This document shows positions 35,289 through 47,933 of a stretch of DNA of 64,000 nucleotides, piece by piece. Origin of the DNA: Riptortus pedestris (Eukaryota; Arthropoda; Insecta; Hemiptera; Alydidae); NCBI GenBank assembly GCA_019009955.1, contig CM032228.1, forward strand, positions 206,516,001-206,580,000. Direction: 5' to 3'. The notes below the pieces were generated by a model. That model made no database searches and was not told the DNA's origin. It was given only the letters and a program-made list of their open reading frames with translations. The first letter of the stretch is position 1, and the number at the start of each line of letters is the position of its first letter. The translations under genes and the position numbers were made by a program.

Positions 35289-36480
35289 CATCATGTCAAA
35301 CCCATCTTACTAGAAAAACAGGACATTCCTTTTTTCTTTCTGAGTCATTTTAATTTTATGTTATCACTTATTTTATGTTGTCGAAGGAGAAGACATAACG
35401 TAAATGGAAAATAGCAACACAGAAGGTCGGATAGAAATATAAAGTTGGGTATAATATTATGGCATGAATAATTCAGAGGTGGGAAGAACCTGCCGATTCT
35501 TGTGTCAGAGAGATTTTGATGAAATGTCAAAGGTCACTTGAACAACAACACCCAATCCCTTTCTCAGATACTGGTCAGGAGGTGTGTAACGAAGGCAGCA
35601 GAGAGAGACCGCAAAAGTATATATAACGCAACACCATTCTGTATTATATCTAGTCCTTTATTATCAATACTGTAGTTCAACCATAGTTTTCTGTTATTTT
35701 ACTTCATCTTTTTATCGGGTTAAAATTTAATGACCTTGTTAAGCTTTTTCTTTAAAAAAGTAGTATTGAACGTTTTGAAACATAAGTTATACAAATAAAA
35801 ATAATTAATTTGCCAAGTAGACTGCACAAGCTAAGCAGATTTGCCAAGGGCGGGAATAACACACAATGAAGTCACAGTGTAATATTACTAACAATAGTTG
35901 CCTCATCTGTAGAATGTAATTTATCTTTCTTTATTATTTAAATTACCAATGCGAAAAATACATGGAATGTAAGCTGCAAATAAGGTTAATTGTGGTAAAT
36001 TAGGTACAAGTTAAAAACCACTTAGCTAATTTCCCAGGTGCTGGTATAACACACGATAAATATTATTGTCATATTTCGATGTTTTGTGTTCATGTACAAT
36101 TCCAAGTTTTGCAGCCTGACTGTTCGCTCTTTTTCTTTTTCTGATCCAATATTTTTAAGTCCATCAATATGTTCTTTATAGAACTTACCAAATGCACATG
36201 CTACACGGTCCCCGACTTTGCTTCCGTAAGTATATATTTGTTAGTATGGTGAACTCAAAGTATTAGATTTGTAAATATATGCGTGAGAGGGGGGGGGGAG
36301 TGGTCCATATAGACAAGAAGATATGTTCTTCGTTGTCATTTCAATGTTTGGATATGTCTTTGTTTAGTCCTTATGCAATTTGTGTTTTATGAAGTGTTGA
36401 TTACCAGAGGCGATATCTGGGATTCTTTTTTCTAGTACGCTAGCGAATTGGAATGAAATCAGTCCATATCATTTTTGTAT
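35289..36480. other. Intergenic, no gene seen
   Basis: No recognised gene. A G-run lies near 36290-36298. Confidence 0.4.
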
Positions 36481-36604
36481 ATTTCCCTTCGGAGAGGGAC
36501 ATTAGCTATTGAAGTCGTACCCATGACTCAATTTTGGAAAAGAAATTCTCTAATGTCCATCCATCCTACCCAGGAGATGACGAAAATGAGGTCCGTTCAA
36601 AATT
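36481..36604 (-). repeat. Family B element, 3' end only
   Basis: It contains the decayed terminal palindrome, TTAGCTATTGAAGTCGTACC, TGTCCATCCATCCTACCCAG and GAGATGACGAAAATGAGGTC, ending at the position of the TA array. It is the counterpart of the 32.7-kb end fragment in the opposite orientation. Confidence 0.65.
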
Positions 36605-37429
36605 TCATGTATATATAATGCAATATTCTGTTCAAGTTTGATGGTAATAATTTGTTTCAATGTTTACATATTTAATTGGATTAAAAAATCTCCACGTATC
36701 GAAAAATGGCTACTTAAACCTCAGATTGTTGAACTTGCTAAGATCACTTAGTCCGTATAGTTAGAACCGTTTCTAATAAAACGATTTGAAACAGGATTTT
36801 AATCTGTTAATTAACATTTCTGTCTTAATTATTCGTACCCAAGAGCGACACCTTCTTACCGATTGATGGATCAATACGATTAAAGAAAAAAAACCAATAT
36901 TATAAATTTTTCAATGTATCATGTTCATATAATATATATAATAACTTACACCTGTGCTTTACGTCATACCAACAACATGAATTTCAAAAATATTGTTCTA
37001 AATTAAAAGGAATATGTAATTTTAAATTTACTGTCATTATTTCATTACTATATGACGATATGCAAAACTTTGTTATGCCAGTACTCAGTTTTTACTGTAA
37101 GCAATTATTTAATTTAAATGATTCGCAAAGCTGTCCTTATTAAAGCAATGTTAGAATATACTTTATACAAATTTTTGTTGTGTACATAATAGTACATATA
37201 ATATTGGAAATTTTAAAGGCAATTTCTGAAATTTCAATTTAATACGATAAACAAGTCTTTAAGAGAGGGTTTTCTAACGGATACAAACGACAAACGGGAG
37301 TATAGGCAATTGCCAAGAAGATAAATAGAAATAGATAGATGCAGTAACCAAACAGTAATTTAATCTCCCAAAAACTACAATACCTTGTATAAATTACAAT
37401 ATATTGTAATAAATGGGAACCTCCCGTAG

Positions 37430-37935
37430 AACTGGAGGCATTTAATCCTGTAATGATTTCATTAGGGATTAAATGTTAAAATAAGTACTTTGAATGTTGA
37501 GGAGTCACATACTTAACAATTTCAAACAGAGCTCAATAATCTCAATATGAAATAAACGACCTTATTATAAATCTTTTTTATTCCAATCCTTTTTCTTTAA
37601 ATCTAGCAAGCACTAATGTTAGCCTTTTTAAATTTGATTACCTTTAGCGTAAATAACCATGCTATTTTCGTTGCATCCACCAAAAGGCGCCTGATTGAAT
37701 GACCTGGATCGGGCCAACTATTTTCGAGTATCTCTGGCCCAACTTTAATTAAGATAATGCATTTCCCACTTAAAAGTGGCTCGCGTGCTTCACTTTGGCA
37801 GTTCTACAGCTCAAGGAGTTAATGCTTCTAGTTTATGAGCAATAAAGCGAGTCAGGCAGCAGTAAAAGCGAGATTACAGGATTAAATGGCTTAGGCGGTG
37901 CAGTTTGAAGTGCATTATCGTACATTTAATTCATG
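37430..37935. promoter_or_regulatory. Candidate regulatory/conserved non-coding stretch
   Basis: The sequence is more complex than its surroundings and free of the window's repeat families. It contains three copies of the decamer GGATTAAATG or its complement (37439-37448, 37466-37475, 37879-37888). TAATCC/GGATTA is the core of K50 homeodomain (Otx/Bicoid/Pitx-type) sites. A 16-bp word, CATTTAATCCTGTAAT, at 37439-37454 recurs inverted at 37873-37888. Further TTAATTAA-type homeodomain cores lie near 37748. No gene adjoins it in the window, so a regulatory role is inferred. Confidence 0.25.
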
Positions 37936-38773
37936 TTTCGATTAGTGCCTATTGTAGGCAGGATTTCATCATTTTTAAAAATGCTGTTCGTAACGTGCAT
38001 AGGAAAGTAGTTTCAGTGCTATGCATCAGTAAAGTACTGCAAGAACGCAGGAGGAGGGTATGTTCGTGTTGAATGAGCCACGTCAAATATTATCTGAAAG
38101 AATAGTATCGTGTACACATGAATCTGGCCCAAAGACAGTTTAAACATTTTCTGGAGTTAAGGCCCTTGTTTATGGAATGGCCTCCGTATGTACTCATACT
38201 TGAGTTCAGGTTGATTTAAAAGCCATCTGTTTTGGTGTCAAGACACCTTTGGGGCATATGGGTTGGCTTTTAATTCCTTTTAAGGAATGGGTGATGAGGA
38301 TATTCTGACACCGATCATTTAGGCTTATAGACAAAAATCAATAAGTAATATACGGTCCTCAGTATGGATTATACAGTACTCGCTTCATGTCCTGGGTGTT
38401 TAAAACATTTTATTTTTGAAACACCCAACCAATCGAAATGCAATAAAGCAAATTAACAAATCCCATAAGAATAAGTAAATTCAATTGCATCTTATCTGAT
38501 GCTCTATATGATAAGTATTTCATGACTTTGATGATAACACCCATCAGCACATATTTCCAAAATCATTGACTTCTTCGGTTTTTAGTATTTTTTACTTTGA
38601 AGCCGAAAGACATAAAATTCTAAAATTTCGGCTCCAGAACATAATATTACAAATGTATTTAATTTTTTTTCACGGTCATTATTCCTTCCGTTGCATTGTT
38701 TTCTGTTGCTGGAGTTCACTGCACCTGAATAAAACCAATCAAGGGAAAGGAACTATTAGGATTTACTCTTATC

Positions 38774-39150
38774 TATTAACGTTCTGGGGGTTCAATTTTT
38801 CTTTGATAGTTACCAAATTCGATATTTAGAAGCATTGTATAAAACTAAAAACCAAGTTCCTAAACTTTTGGAATTCGACCAAGGGGAGAGTGAGAAGGGG
38901 TGGGGGAGGTGAGTAAATAAATCAAAATATTCCCGTTTTCATCAGATGGATCAAGAAATCTTACTAAGTGATCTTGATTCAATTTTAATTCGCTGTAAAT
39001 ATTGTCGCATAATTTATTTCCTATTTCGATTTTTAAGTAAGTTATTTGCATTTTTTGTTTTCAGCTCTTAATAAACCTTCTCTTCTTCTCATTGAACATT
39101 AAAAATAAGTTAGCATTTCTCGAGAGGTATTATTCTAAGGCTAAATACCG
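38774..39150 (-). repeat. Family B element, heavily decayed
   Basis: The order TTTTTCTTTGATAGTTACCA, AATTCGATATTTAG, AAGTTCCTAA, a G-rich segment and TATTTGCATTTTT follows the family B centre, but with many substitutions. Neither terminus nor a TA array is left. Confidence 0.5.
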
Positions 39151-39289
39151 TATATTACTTCCATTTGACTTTTACGATGTGAGCTGAGTTCATATATAAT
39201 TCGGTGTGACGCCATATTTTATAATTTTATATTTCAATAGGCACTCTTCGTTTAAACATTTCCTGAAAAAATAAGATTATATTTTGTAA

Positions 39290-39430
39290 TGTCTGAGATT
39301 GATTTAGGATGAAGGAGGAGGCGGTTAGAGGAGGAGAGGTAGAATTGAAAATTCGATATATCTGCATTTTTCTGAGTCGGATCGAAACATTTTCAGTTTA
39401 TACAATTATTATTTTATACATTTGTTTTAG
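39290..39430 (-). repeat. Probable family B fragment
   Basis: A G-rich stretch followed by GAAAATTCGATATATCTGC and GAGTCGGATCGAAACATTTT matches the family B middle section. It is short and diverged. Confidence 0.4.
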
Positions 39431-40700
39431 AATAAATAGAGAATAGATGATGAGATAACGTCACCAACGTGTCTATGCAGCACTGGGGGGCTTAATTTGT
39501 GCAAGCATTTTTTATTTATAAAAAGTATAGATGGAAACGTTTTTCTGAGGAATGTTCTACTTAAGGGAGTTGGTCATTCAGGAAATAGTAAACTGATACC
39601 ATAAACTACGAAAATTTCATAAAATATAATTTAAATTTGTACAGTATCATCCGTTCGAAGTTAAAATGGAAAAATTTAATTTAAGCAAAACAATAAATAT
39701 TCTGAATGTGTTGTTTTCTATTTTTTTTTTCAATCGATTTATATTCTAATATTAATGAATGTGAAAAGCAAATAAGGAACCGCCATTACAAATGATACTG
39801 AAGTCATATCTGTCGGCAGAGTCCGTCGTTTCTGGTGCCAGTAACGATGGTTTTCACCGGCAAATGTGACAACATGAATGAATGTTGCTATATGTATAAC
39901 ATATCGATTAGGTTTCTCAGACAATTGCCTAAAATAAACACGGAAACCTGTTGAAATGAGTCAAAAAAGGACAGCAACTCTTCAATTTTTCATAACTTTT
40001 AATTATAGACCCAGATAAACTATGTTTGTTTCATAGGCTATTTTTGTTTGAACTGTTTGCCTTCTGTTCGTGTACTCTATTCGAAAGGAGTGATCATTAT
40101 TCAGTTGAGCCAGTAATGATTTATTTGAATGTTGACTTTTTGAATAAGATTCTATTATTAGGCCAATAATAATGTGTGTTCTCTTTAAGCACTCGTATGA
40201 GTATTAAATCAATTTTATTGTCAAATTTGTTTGGCAATTTTTGAAAATAAAAATGATAAAAACCGCAGTTCATGCTGGCATCATACAATTTATATTCTCT
40301 ATTTCTCCCTTAAGAAAAACGCTTTTAAGCTGGAAGAAGATAGTAATTTACCAGCTCAATTTGAATAATGTGCTTAAGTGGGGGTAAATAACTCTTGCTG
40401 GACTAAATAACTCATATAACTTAGGTGAATGATATTTATTAACGTTCAGTTTTGACTACAATGGCTAATTGGTCTGGAGTTATCTACAGTAATTTATTTA
40501 GTAAATTTTCAAACTAAACCAAAATGCACTGAAGGAATCACTGATATTTACGAGTACTTTCGCAGCGAGCTTGGTCGCTTAGTATTTATTACTATGCAAA
40601 TATTATTGATTTTACAATTCACCCATTCTCAAGATTCCCGAGAATCTCCTTAAGTTTATAAATGGGACGATTAAATATCTACTTCGGAAATATTTAATAA
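39431..40700. other. Intergenic, with a possible SINE remnant
   Basis: No gene. Around 40430-40515 (TATTTATTAACGTTCAGTTT.. GGCTAATTGG.. TTATCTACAG) there is a decayed minus-strand family C SINE tail. Confidence 0.4.
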
Positions 40701-41116
40701 AAAGTCAGTCACGCAGGGGCTGCGTAAAATAAGCCGATTCCCCACGTAAATTTATATAATAGAGAAATCTCCATACGAGTGCCGAACAGTTACGGAAATG
40801 GCCGAACTAGCTTTTGGCGGGAAACTCACTCTTCCGTTATCCACCTATATTTAATAAAAATGGAAATATCTCGTTAAATATTCAAGATAGAGAATAAATT
40901 TATAAAACAATATTTATAGTAAACTTAATTTGCAATAAGATTGATTCCATATAATTTTTCGATCCGACGTATAGTATAGGAGATATTTCGAATTTTCGAA
41001 AAATCCCTCCTCTCAACCCCCCCCCCCCCTCCCACTGGTCCGATTTCAGCCATTAACGAACTTGATCTGTAGTTTTACATAAAACGTTTAAATATCGAGT
41101 TTGGTTACGTTAACAG

Positions 41117-41174
<58 letters not shown>

Positions 41175-41289
41175 GAACGGACCTCATTTTCGTCATCTCT
41201 AGGATCGATGGACGTTTGAAGAAATTCCTCAAAAATCGCGTCATGAGTACGACCTCAATAGCTGATTTCCCTTAAGAGAAATCCGCTAA
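40701..41289 (+). repeat. Family B element, short subfamily, complete
   Basis: A 589-bp copy from AAAGTCAGTCACGCAGGGG to CCGCTAA. It has the short-subfamily block (GTGCCGAACAGTTACGG, CTAGCTTTTGGCGGGAAAC), a (TA)n array at 41121-41168, and a slightly decayed terminal palindrome (CCCTTAAGAG). Confidence 0.75.
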
Positions 41290-43616
41290 TAAAAATTTCC
41301 AATTGGATGATAGAAGGAATCATGAAATGTATTCCTCTCTGTTGCAAAACTCAACCATTACATATACTTCAATTTATAAATATGTCTACTGACTAAGATA
41401 AAATTTACTAAGTAAATCGAATGCTTAGAGACTTCACTAGAAACGTGGCCGAATCAGTTAACGCATTAGCAGATTCATCAACTGACTTAGATGGTGTTGA
41501 TCTACCAGCTGATTCTTACACACCCTTTCCTCCAGCAGTCTCCAAAAAAAAAAATATTTCATGGACCGAAACTCCTGAATTATTATTTAATTTTATAATT
41601 ATATGTATAGCCAAATATGTAAGTCTATGCACGAAGGAGATAGTAATAATTCTTTTATGACTTTTTGGCATATCATAATCTTCGCCATTGAATATTCTTT
41701 AGAGAATGAGATTGATCCAGTTTTAATAAATGTTTATATGAAAAAATTAAGCCAGTGAAAGAAGATTACATATTTTTTACTAAGGATAAGGACCTATTGC
41801 TTTATTTAAATTGTAGGGATTCATGTTTAGGTATTTACTGCCATTGTCAAAATTCTCTTTATTACTTGACAGCGGAGAAGTTTTGGAGGCACATTACAGT
41901 TGTAGCTTGCATAAGCTTATTTACTAATACGAGTTTTTACAACTGGGGCTTATGAAGGCTACGGGTTAAGGACACCTCTCTAACGATTCTGGCTTAAAAT
42001 GAAATTCCCTCAAATTTGCCCTGATGACTTTATTGTGGGACAGTTTCGTACACAAACTAGAAACGGAAAAACACCGCACCTCCATATGACTGTCTTCTCT
42101 CCCCTAAAATAATTATTTCTTTTCTTAGGAACATTTGGCCAAACGTAGTCTGTGGAAAAAGCAACACGTGTTTCTGGAATAGCTATGTAACAGTGAGTAT
42201 AAAGCAAGAGATAAGCGATTGAGGAGGGCAATTGTCCAATGAAAAAATAGTATTTCACTCAAACGCTTGTATTTGCAAAAATAAGAACAGTTACAGGAGG
42301 GAAGGAATGTATGCAGTACAAATAACTGTGATATATAGACATAAGGAAAGTAAGGGATAAAAAGAGGGTAGGGAAGAGAGAGAGAGTGAGATGGTATCTG
42401 AGGTTGAAGTGTGTTCTCCCCTTCCCTCAACTCCAGAAAAAATCACCCCCGATACTGATCAAATCGTCGGGAAATACAGCCAAATCCTCCACCACATTTT
42501 TCTTTCCCAGCCTCTACAGTATGGATTTAACTTCATTTCTTTCAATACCAAGAGCAGGGATAAGAAATGAAATTACTTCTTGAGATATTGGCATTTGTGA
42601 ATGTTGCTCCGGCAGTTGTCTTGGATTGAATTTTAATTTTTGTTCTTTCTTTGTTGCCCTTCTGTTTATCTCTTTATTGGTTACTACATTGCTTCTGTAC
42701 CATCAGTACCTAGAATCCCGGGTTTTAATCCCTTGGAAACAATATACTTATATATATTGACGAACCCAAAAAAAAAAAAAAAACTAAATCCATCCCCGAC
42801 TACAAATTGTAGTAACCTGTAAGTAACCGTCCTGTTGAAACATAAATATCATTTTAATCAGAGATTTTCGAAATCGGCAGTGTGCTTAATAACCATCTTC
42901 AAGAAAGAAGATTAATTATCACCCTCACACATCCAATTTAATTTTAATTCGGGTGACGTATTAGAAAATGTTTACCAAAAGTAAAGCAAACAATTAAAAA
43001 CAATAGTCGTAAAATATTCTTTCCTGTAATGTAAATGTCTCTTGTATATGTTGTGTAAGCGTAAAAGCAACGTTACAAAAAGTAAAAAAAAAATATATTT
43101 TATTACTACTTTAGTAAGCGCACTGTATCCTTCATCAAATTTAGAATCATCAAAAAGGCATGTAGGCGCGATGTACATATACTTGAAGAAGTAAATCAGC
43201 CGCCTTTTGTGTTTTGATTATTTTCATGTTAATTTTCATTTTTCTTAAATTGTATTGACTTAAATTGTATTAAATGAATTAAATAATTTTCAACCCTTCT
43301 TTTTAGTTACCATTCTCAATGGACTGTCAGCGTACATCTAATTTAATTGCTAGAGATTATTACAATATGATACTGTTTAACATTATAAAATAATTTATAA
43401 ATGTTGTTATAATGCCTTGTTATTGAAATGTCTTCAAATTTCTAAAAAAGTAGTTGACGATAATGAACACATACATACAAATTAAAATCAACTTATTTGA
43501 CGTTTACTTTTAAATAAAAATAGAGAATGGCATATCAAGTAGCGGGAGACTGCTCATGAAACAAAAATGAAATCTCTGGAATATATCTCTGGAATATGCT
43601 GGATGGTAAAGGATCT
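41290..43616. other. Intergenic, no gene called
   Basis: The plus-strand open frame 41421-41660 opens with about 43 codons of mixed composition (VAESVNALADSSTDLDGV region) before turning low-complexity; I recognise no family. Poly-A lies at 42768-42783. Confidence 0.3.
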
Positions 43617-44200
43617 AATTGATAAGGATCAATAAAAAGGTCTTGTCCTCTACTATTGTTTTAATTTTATGCAAGGTGCACTTTCGGAGTCAGCCCTCCA
43701 TCGTCAGTGCCTGCTAACAAACTAAAACCTTAAGTAAATCTAATAATCATAGCATGGACAACAGTGTAAAAAACAGTCACAAAAATAAAAAATAAAAACA
43801 TTAAAACCAAAGTAAATCTAGGATAAACACAATAAAAAAATGTAATAAATGGCCAACTATAATAAAATTAAAATAGTTAAAAACGATAAGCGTATGACAA
43901 AGATGAAAACTTAAAATCTATAAACTATAAATAAAATTAAAAACAAAACAAATTACAGATAGAAAAACTATATTAACATATCACAGTGGATGGAAAATCC
44001 TGAAATTCACACCAGAGGAACTATAGTGCTAAATAAAACTAAAAAATAATAAATGAACCACCATATACTAATAATAGAGAGGAGCCGTAGGAGGTACCTG
44101 ATTATAGCTGTGTAGTCTGGACAACACCCACTGGGCGACTGAACCTCTGTGCCCGGAGAGCCGACAGGGCCCCATCACTGACATGTCGAAACCTGGCCGC
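43617..44200 (-). mobile_element. Ribozyme-bearing repeat, copy 1 (Penelope-like, inferred)
   Basis: The left part (43635-43712: TTGTCCTCTACTATTGTTTT, TGCACTTTCGGAGTCAG, CAGTGCCTGCT) and the right part (44099 on: GATTATAGCTGTGTAGTCTG, GGGCGACTGAACC) match the 59.73-59.86 kb repeat piece by piece. Here they are separated by about 386 bp of A-rich sequence missing from that copy. A hammerhead core lies on the minus strand. Near 44153-44192 a GACA..TGTC-GAAAC string recalls a second, decayed one on the plus strand. No reverse transcriptase is present. Confidence 0.5.
43682..43707 (-). ncRNA. Hammerhead ribozyme motif
   Basis: Minus strand: CTGACGA (43701-43707), T, stem II GGAG-GGCTGA-CTCC, GAAA (43682-43685), then GTGCACCTTGC. 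All core residues match and stem II is a perfect 4-bp hairpin. The cleavage-site region differs from the 59.8-kb copy (ACCT where that copy has ACTC), which would replace the conserved U before the cleavage base. Self-cleavage may therefore be lost. Confidence 0.6.
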
Positions 44201-47200
44201 CTCTTCCTTTTTATTAATATTTCCTTCTCCCTTCGCCATTCTGTCCAGCTTTACGTGTAGCGTGTTCAGCCGTGTTTAGTCTCTTCCCCTTCTTTTCCTC
44301 ATTGAGCAATGCATATTTAATGGTGTACATGTAAAATCATTAAATCATATATGCGGAATCAAGTAATCGAACTTCAAGAAGAGAAGAGGTGGTTCTTGCT
44401 CGACTGCGACATGGCCATTCCCGGCTAACGCATAAGTACCTTATGGCAAAACTTTAACTACCAACTTGTTCCCTATGTAATAGACTACTCACTATAAAAC
44501 ACTTACTGACTGCAGACAGCGATATATCATAATCCTTACAATCTGACTGCTAAATAGCAGAAGTACATTTCTGGACTTTTTTTTAAAAAAATGGAATATT
44601 TATACAAACGTATATAATACCTACCCTCTTCTTATTCCGATTTCCAGAGAAGTATAGCCAAAACGGTTTAATTCTAACACGATCTAATACTAAATGTAAT
44701 GGAAAATTACATTCACTTTTCACTAGTGTGTGGATTCGTGTGTGAATTAGTGCGTGTGCGTGTGTGATTCATGTGTAAGATTTTAGAAACTTTTAAATAA
44801 ATTTGATGAAGGATGAAAATCACTCCAGTTTTATGGCACCAGGCATATAAATAAATATCCAATTCTCAAAAAGACTTCAAACAGGATGAGTAACCCCAAG
44901 AACATAAATAAATATAAAATATGTTCGGGATTAGATAGTTAAATGATGGAGGATCAAAATGATAAAAATGCAACTGGCGAATCATAATGAAATAAAAATA
45001 ACTTAAAAAAAAACTGATAGTTTGCATAAGATCTTATTTCTCTTGCTTCTTAGATATTTTAGATATTCTTAGATATATTAACTATGTATTTTCTTAAAAT
45101 TTATTCACACACTACATAGTGACTGTTGCTATCCTTGTGATCCACGTAAGTTTCCTTTTAAATACAATTTTTTAGAATTCAAAAAAGAATGCAAATTGTT
45201 TAGTTGTCCTAAGTTATAGTCAGTTTTAAAAATACTAATTATGACGATTCAACAGTTTTTGACTAACTGTAAAATAAATGTAATATTCTACACCTTTGAA
45301 AACGTGTTGATTAAGAAAAAAATATGCCAAATAAACTATAACCATATTAAAAATACAAACACAATAATCTGAAAAAGATCAACTTGCTCTAAGTTTGCAA
45401 GTTATTGAAGAGGCTTAAATTGAGTTGTTTTATCATGACAGGTTATGAGCACCAGCCAAAATTTTAATATAATCCTGAACAGAAATATATTGCAGAACAC
45501 GTTGTGGGGGTAGTAAAGATGTTTTAAGCAACAAAATGAGGTCTAAGAAAATATGGCTGTCCTCATAAATTAATTTAGTTTCTCTTCACATTGATTAAAA
45601 AAAAAAAGAAGAAAAAAATAATGTTTTTTTTTTCCAATACCTTCATCAATAAATTCTCGTAAACAAAACACTAGGCTTTTAAATTTTATTTAAATTTGGT
45701 GGGGAATACCTTTTTCACGTTTTGTGCCATTCTAACAATAATGGTGTCGAAATTGAAACGGTGGTCTTCCTGTTTGTTGGTCTACCGTCTACCTAGTGTT
45801 GTTTGGTACTCAGTGACTTAAAAATTGACCCAAGGATTCCAATAAATTTTTATATTTGTGAATCAAACTCATTTACAATATAAAGAGTATTTAATTTTTC
45901 CAATAGGAGTGGGGGTTTACTTTGGAATGGGTATGTATCGCTCAAACATGGAAGAAAGACGTAAATAAAAATTCTGCAATTCTACGGGAGAGACGAAAAA
46001 TATCATTTGAAATTAATGTAAACTCATTAAATGAAAGTAAAACCTCGACATTTTCAATACAATTTGAATGAGGAGCTCCAAAATTAAAATATTAGTAAGA
46101 CTAAATTTATTTTTCTCAATTAATCGAGCCTTCTGTTCTTCCTAAATTATCGCAACCACGTCATTGCTTTACTGAAATTTTAAAATGAAAGTTACTGCCG
46201 ATTCTTCTTATCTCCCCCAAAAATGAAGGAATATTTTTATTAAATATATATATTTTGCTGTGTTAAGAACTAGTGTTTATTTAGGAATTTGAAAGTATTG
46301 ATTTCTAACTTCTGGCAGGCAAATTAATCTTCATTGGAGATCAAAATAGTCTGTTCTATTAGAATATGTTTGTATATATGTATTAAAGAAATGAGAATTG
46401 TGGACATGCACTATGCTTGACATATTACTTCTAACAACTGAGAGGATTCCTTAGTATATTTTTTAGTCGTATGACTAGTACACTTTTAGTCTTGGAATCG
46501 ATTCCAGATTGGGGGAAGATGATTTATTTAATGGCGGACTTAATTTAAAGTGGCACATTATAGTGGCAAATATTGTTCACGCAAATACAGTTTTCCGGCT
46601 AGACATTATGGATAGACTACGCTTATCACTTAAATTTGTATTTAGTTACTTATTCCACTAACTGTTAGCCTTGCTAATTGTTATTTTTGTTTTTTTTCTT
46701 CAGAGGAGAAACATTCATCAATTAAAATCAATTACATAATGAAAACCTAGATTACAAATGGGCGACTGCACAGCTTTCATGGCACTTTTTATCAACTATT
46801 TCTTTCCCTGAACCTTGTGTAAATTATTCAGATCCTTGAATCAAAATTCAGGACGCAGAAGGTGGCCGAAATAGGAATGCCGTTGCCTTTACTCGCTGGG
46901 ATTTCCATAAATTATTGAGTGCCAGATCCTTAGTTGTAGCATTTATTATTATTATTTCTAAATTATAGTGGATATTATATTCATATTGTTAGCGAAATAT
47001 TATTGAATGGATTCATATTCACGTACCATCATATACATATTTATAAGTTCGTGTGTGTTTATAAAATGGTCAGAGGGTATTCAAAATCTATTATATTTTT
47101 TATAATATCAAGAGATATCAGACCTGAGCTTCTAGTAATATACATTATATACTTTGCCTTCCCTCTATATCACTTTCCTCTCTTCACAGGAGGGGGGGGG

Positions 47201-47929
47201 GGGAGTCACGACAGACACCACGTTGTGGGAAGCCCACAAATTTTATTCAGTTAAAATAAATTCCCCCGTAAAAGTTCCAGGAACCGAGAGTGTATACTTT
47301 TCGTGCCTGCCAATAGACCTCAAATCTCATCGTCCTAGCTTGAAGGAAGGGAAATCAACTACGAACCTTCCAGCGCCGCAAGCTAAGGGCTCAACTACTG
47401 TTTTATCTCTATCATTCTTAGTTTTTATATTCTTCTTCCTTGATTATTTTATTTGTTAATCCTTTTTTCCTTTTTTTATTTCGGTTTCAAACAACCGTGT
47501 GTAGACTACAGGAGGTCAATTTTATATATTGTCCATTTTTGCGTAACATTTGTATTTAGCTAACATGGGACCCTTTTATTACCTCTGGCTTTTTTATACT
47601 TTTTGAAATGACTAGAAATTCCCTCCTCGTGGTCAAAGCCAAGAGTAGACCATAATATAGGTGGGCAAGAAACGAGTCAAACCCCTGGAGCACATATATT
47701 CATTACATATTTCCCACATGGCGATAATCATATATGACTAGCTCAACACCCCCCACTTTGGATACACAAAATCCAATTATCGAAATTTTATTTATTTTTA
47801 ACCCAGTAGTGCTCAGAAATGGATTTAATTAATGTTTTTGTTAAATTTCATTCATATTGAATGAAATACTTTGTTTTAAATGTAAAATACTCAATAACAT
47901 GATTTTCAGCCTTTCTGTTTTTGATTTTT
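44201..47929. other. Intergenic, no gene seen
   Basis: No recognised gene in about 3.7 kb. Open frames at 47003-47459 are low-complexity and contain a poly-G run at 47190-47202. Confidence 0.4.
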
Positions 47930-47933
47930 TGAC

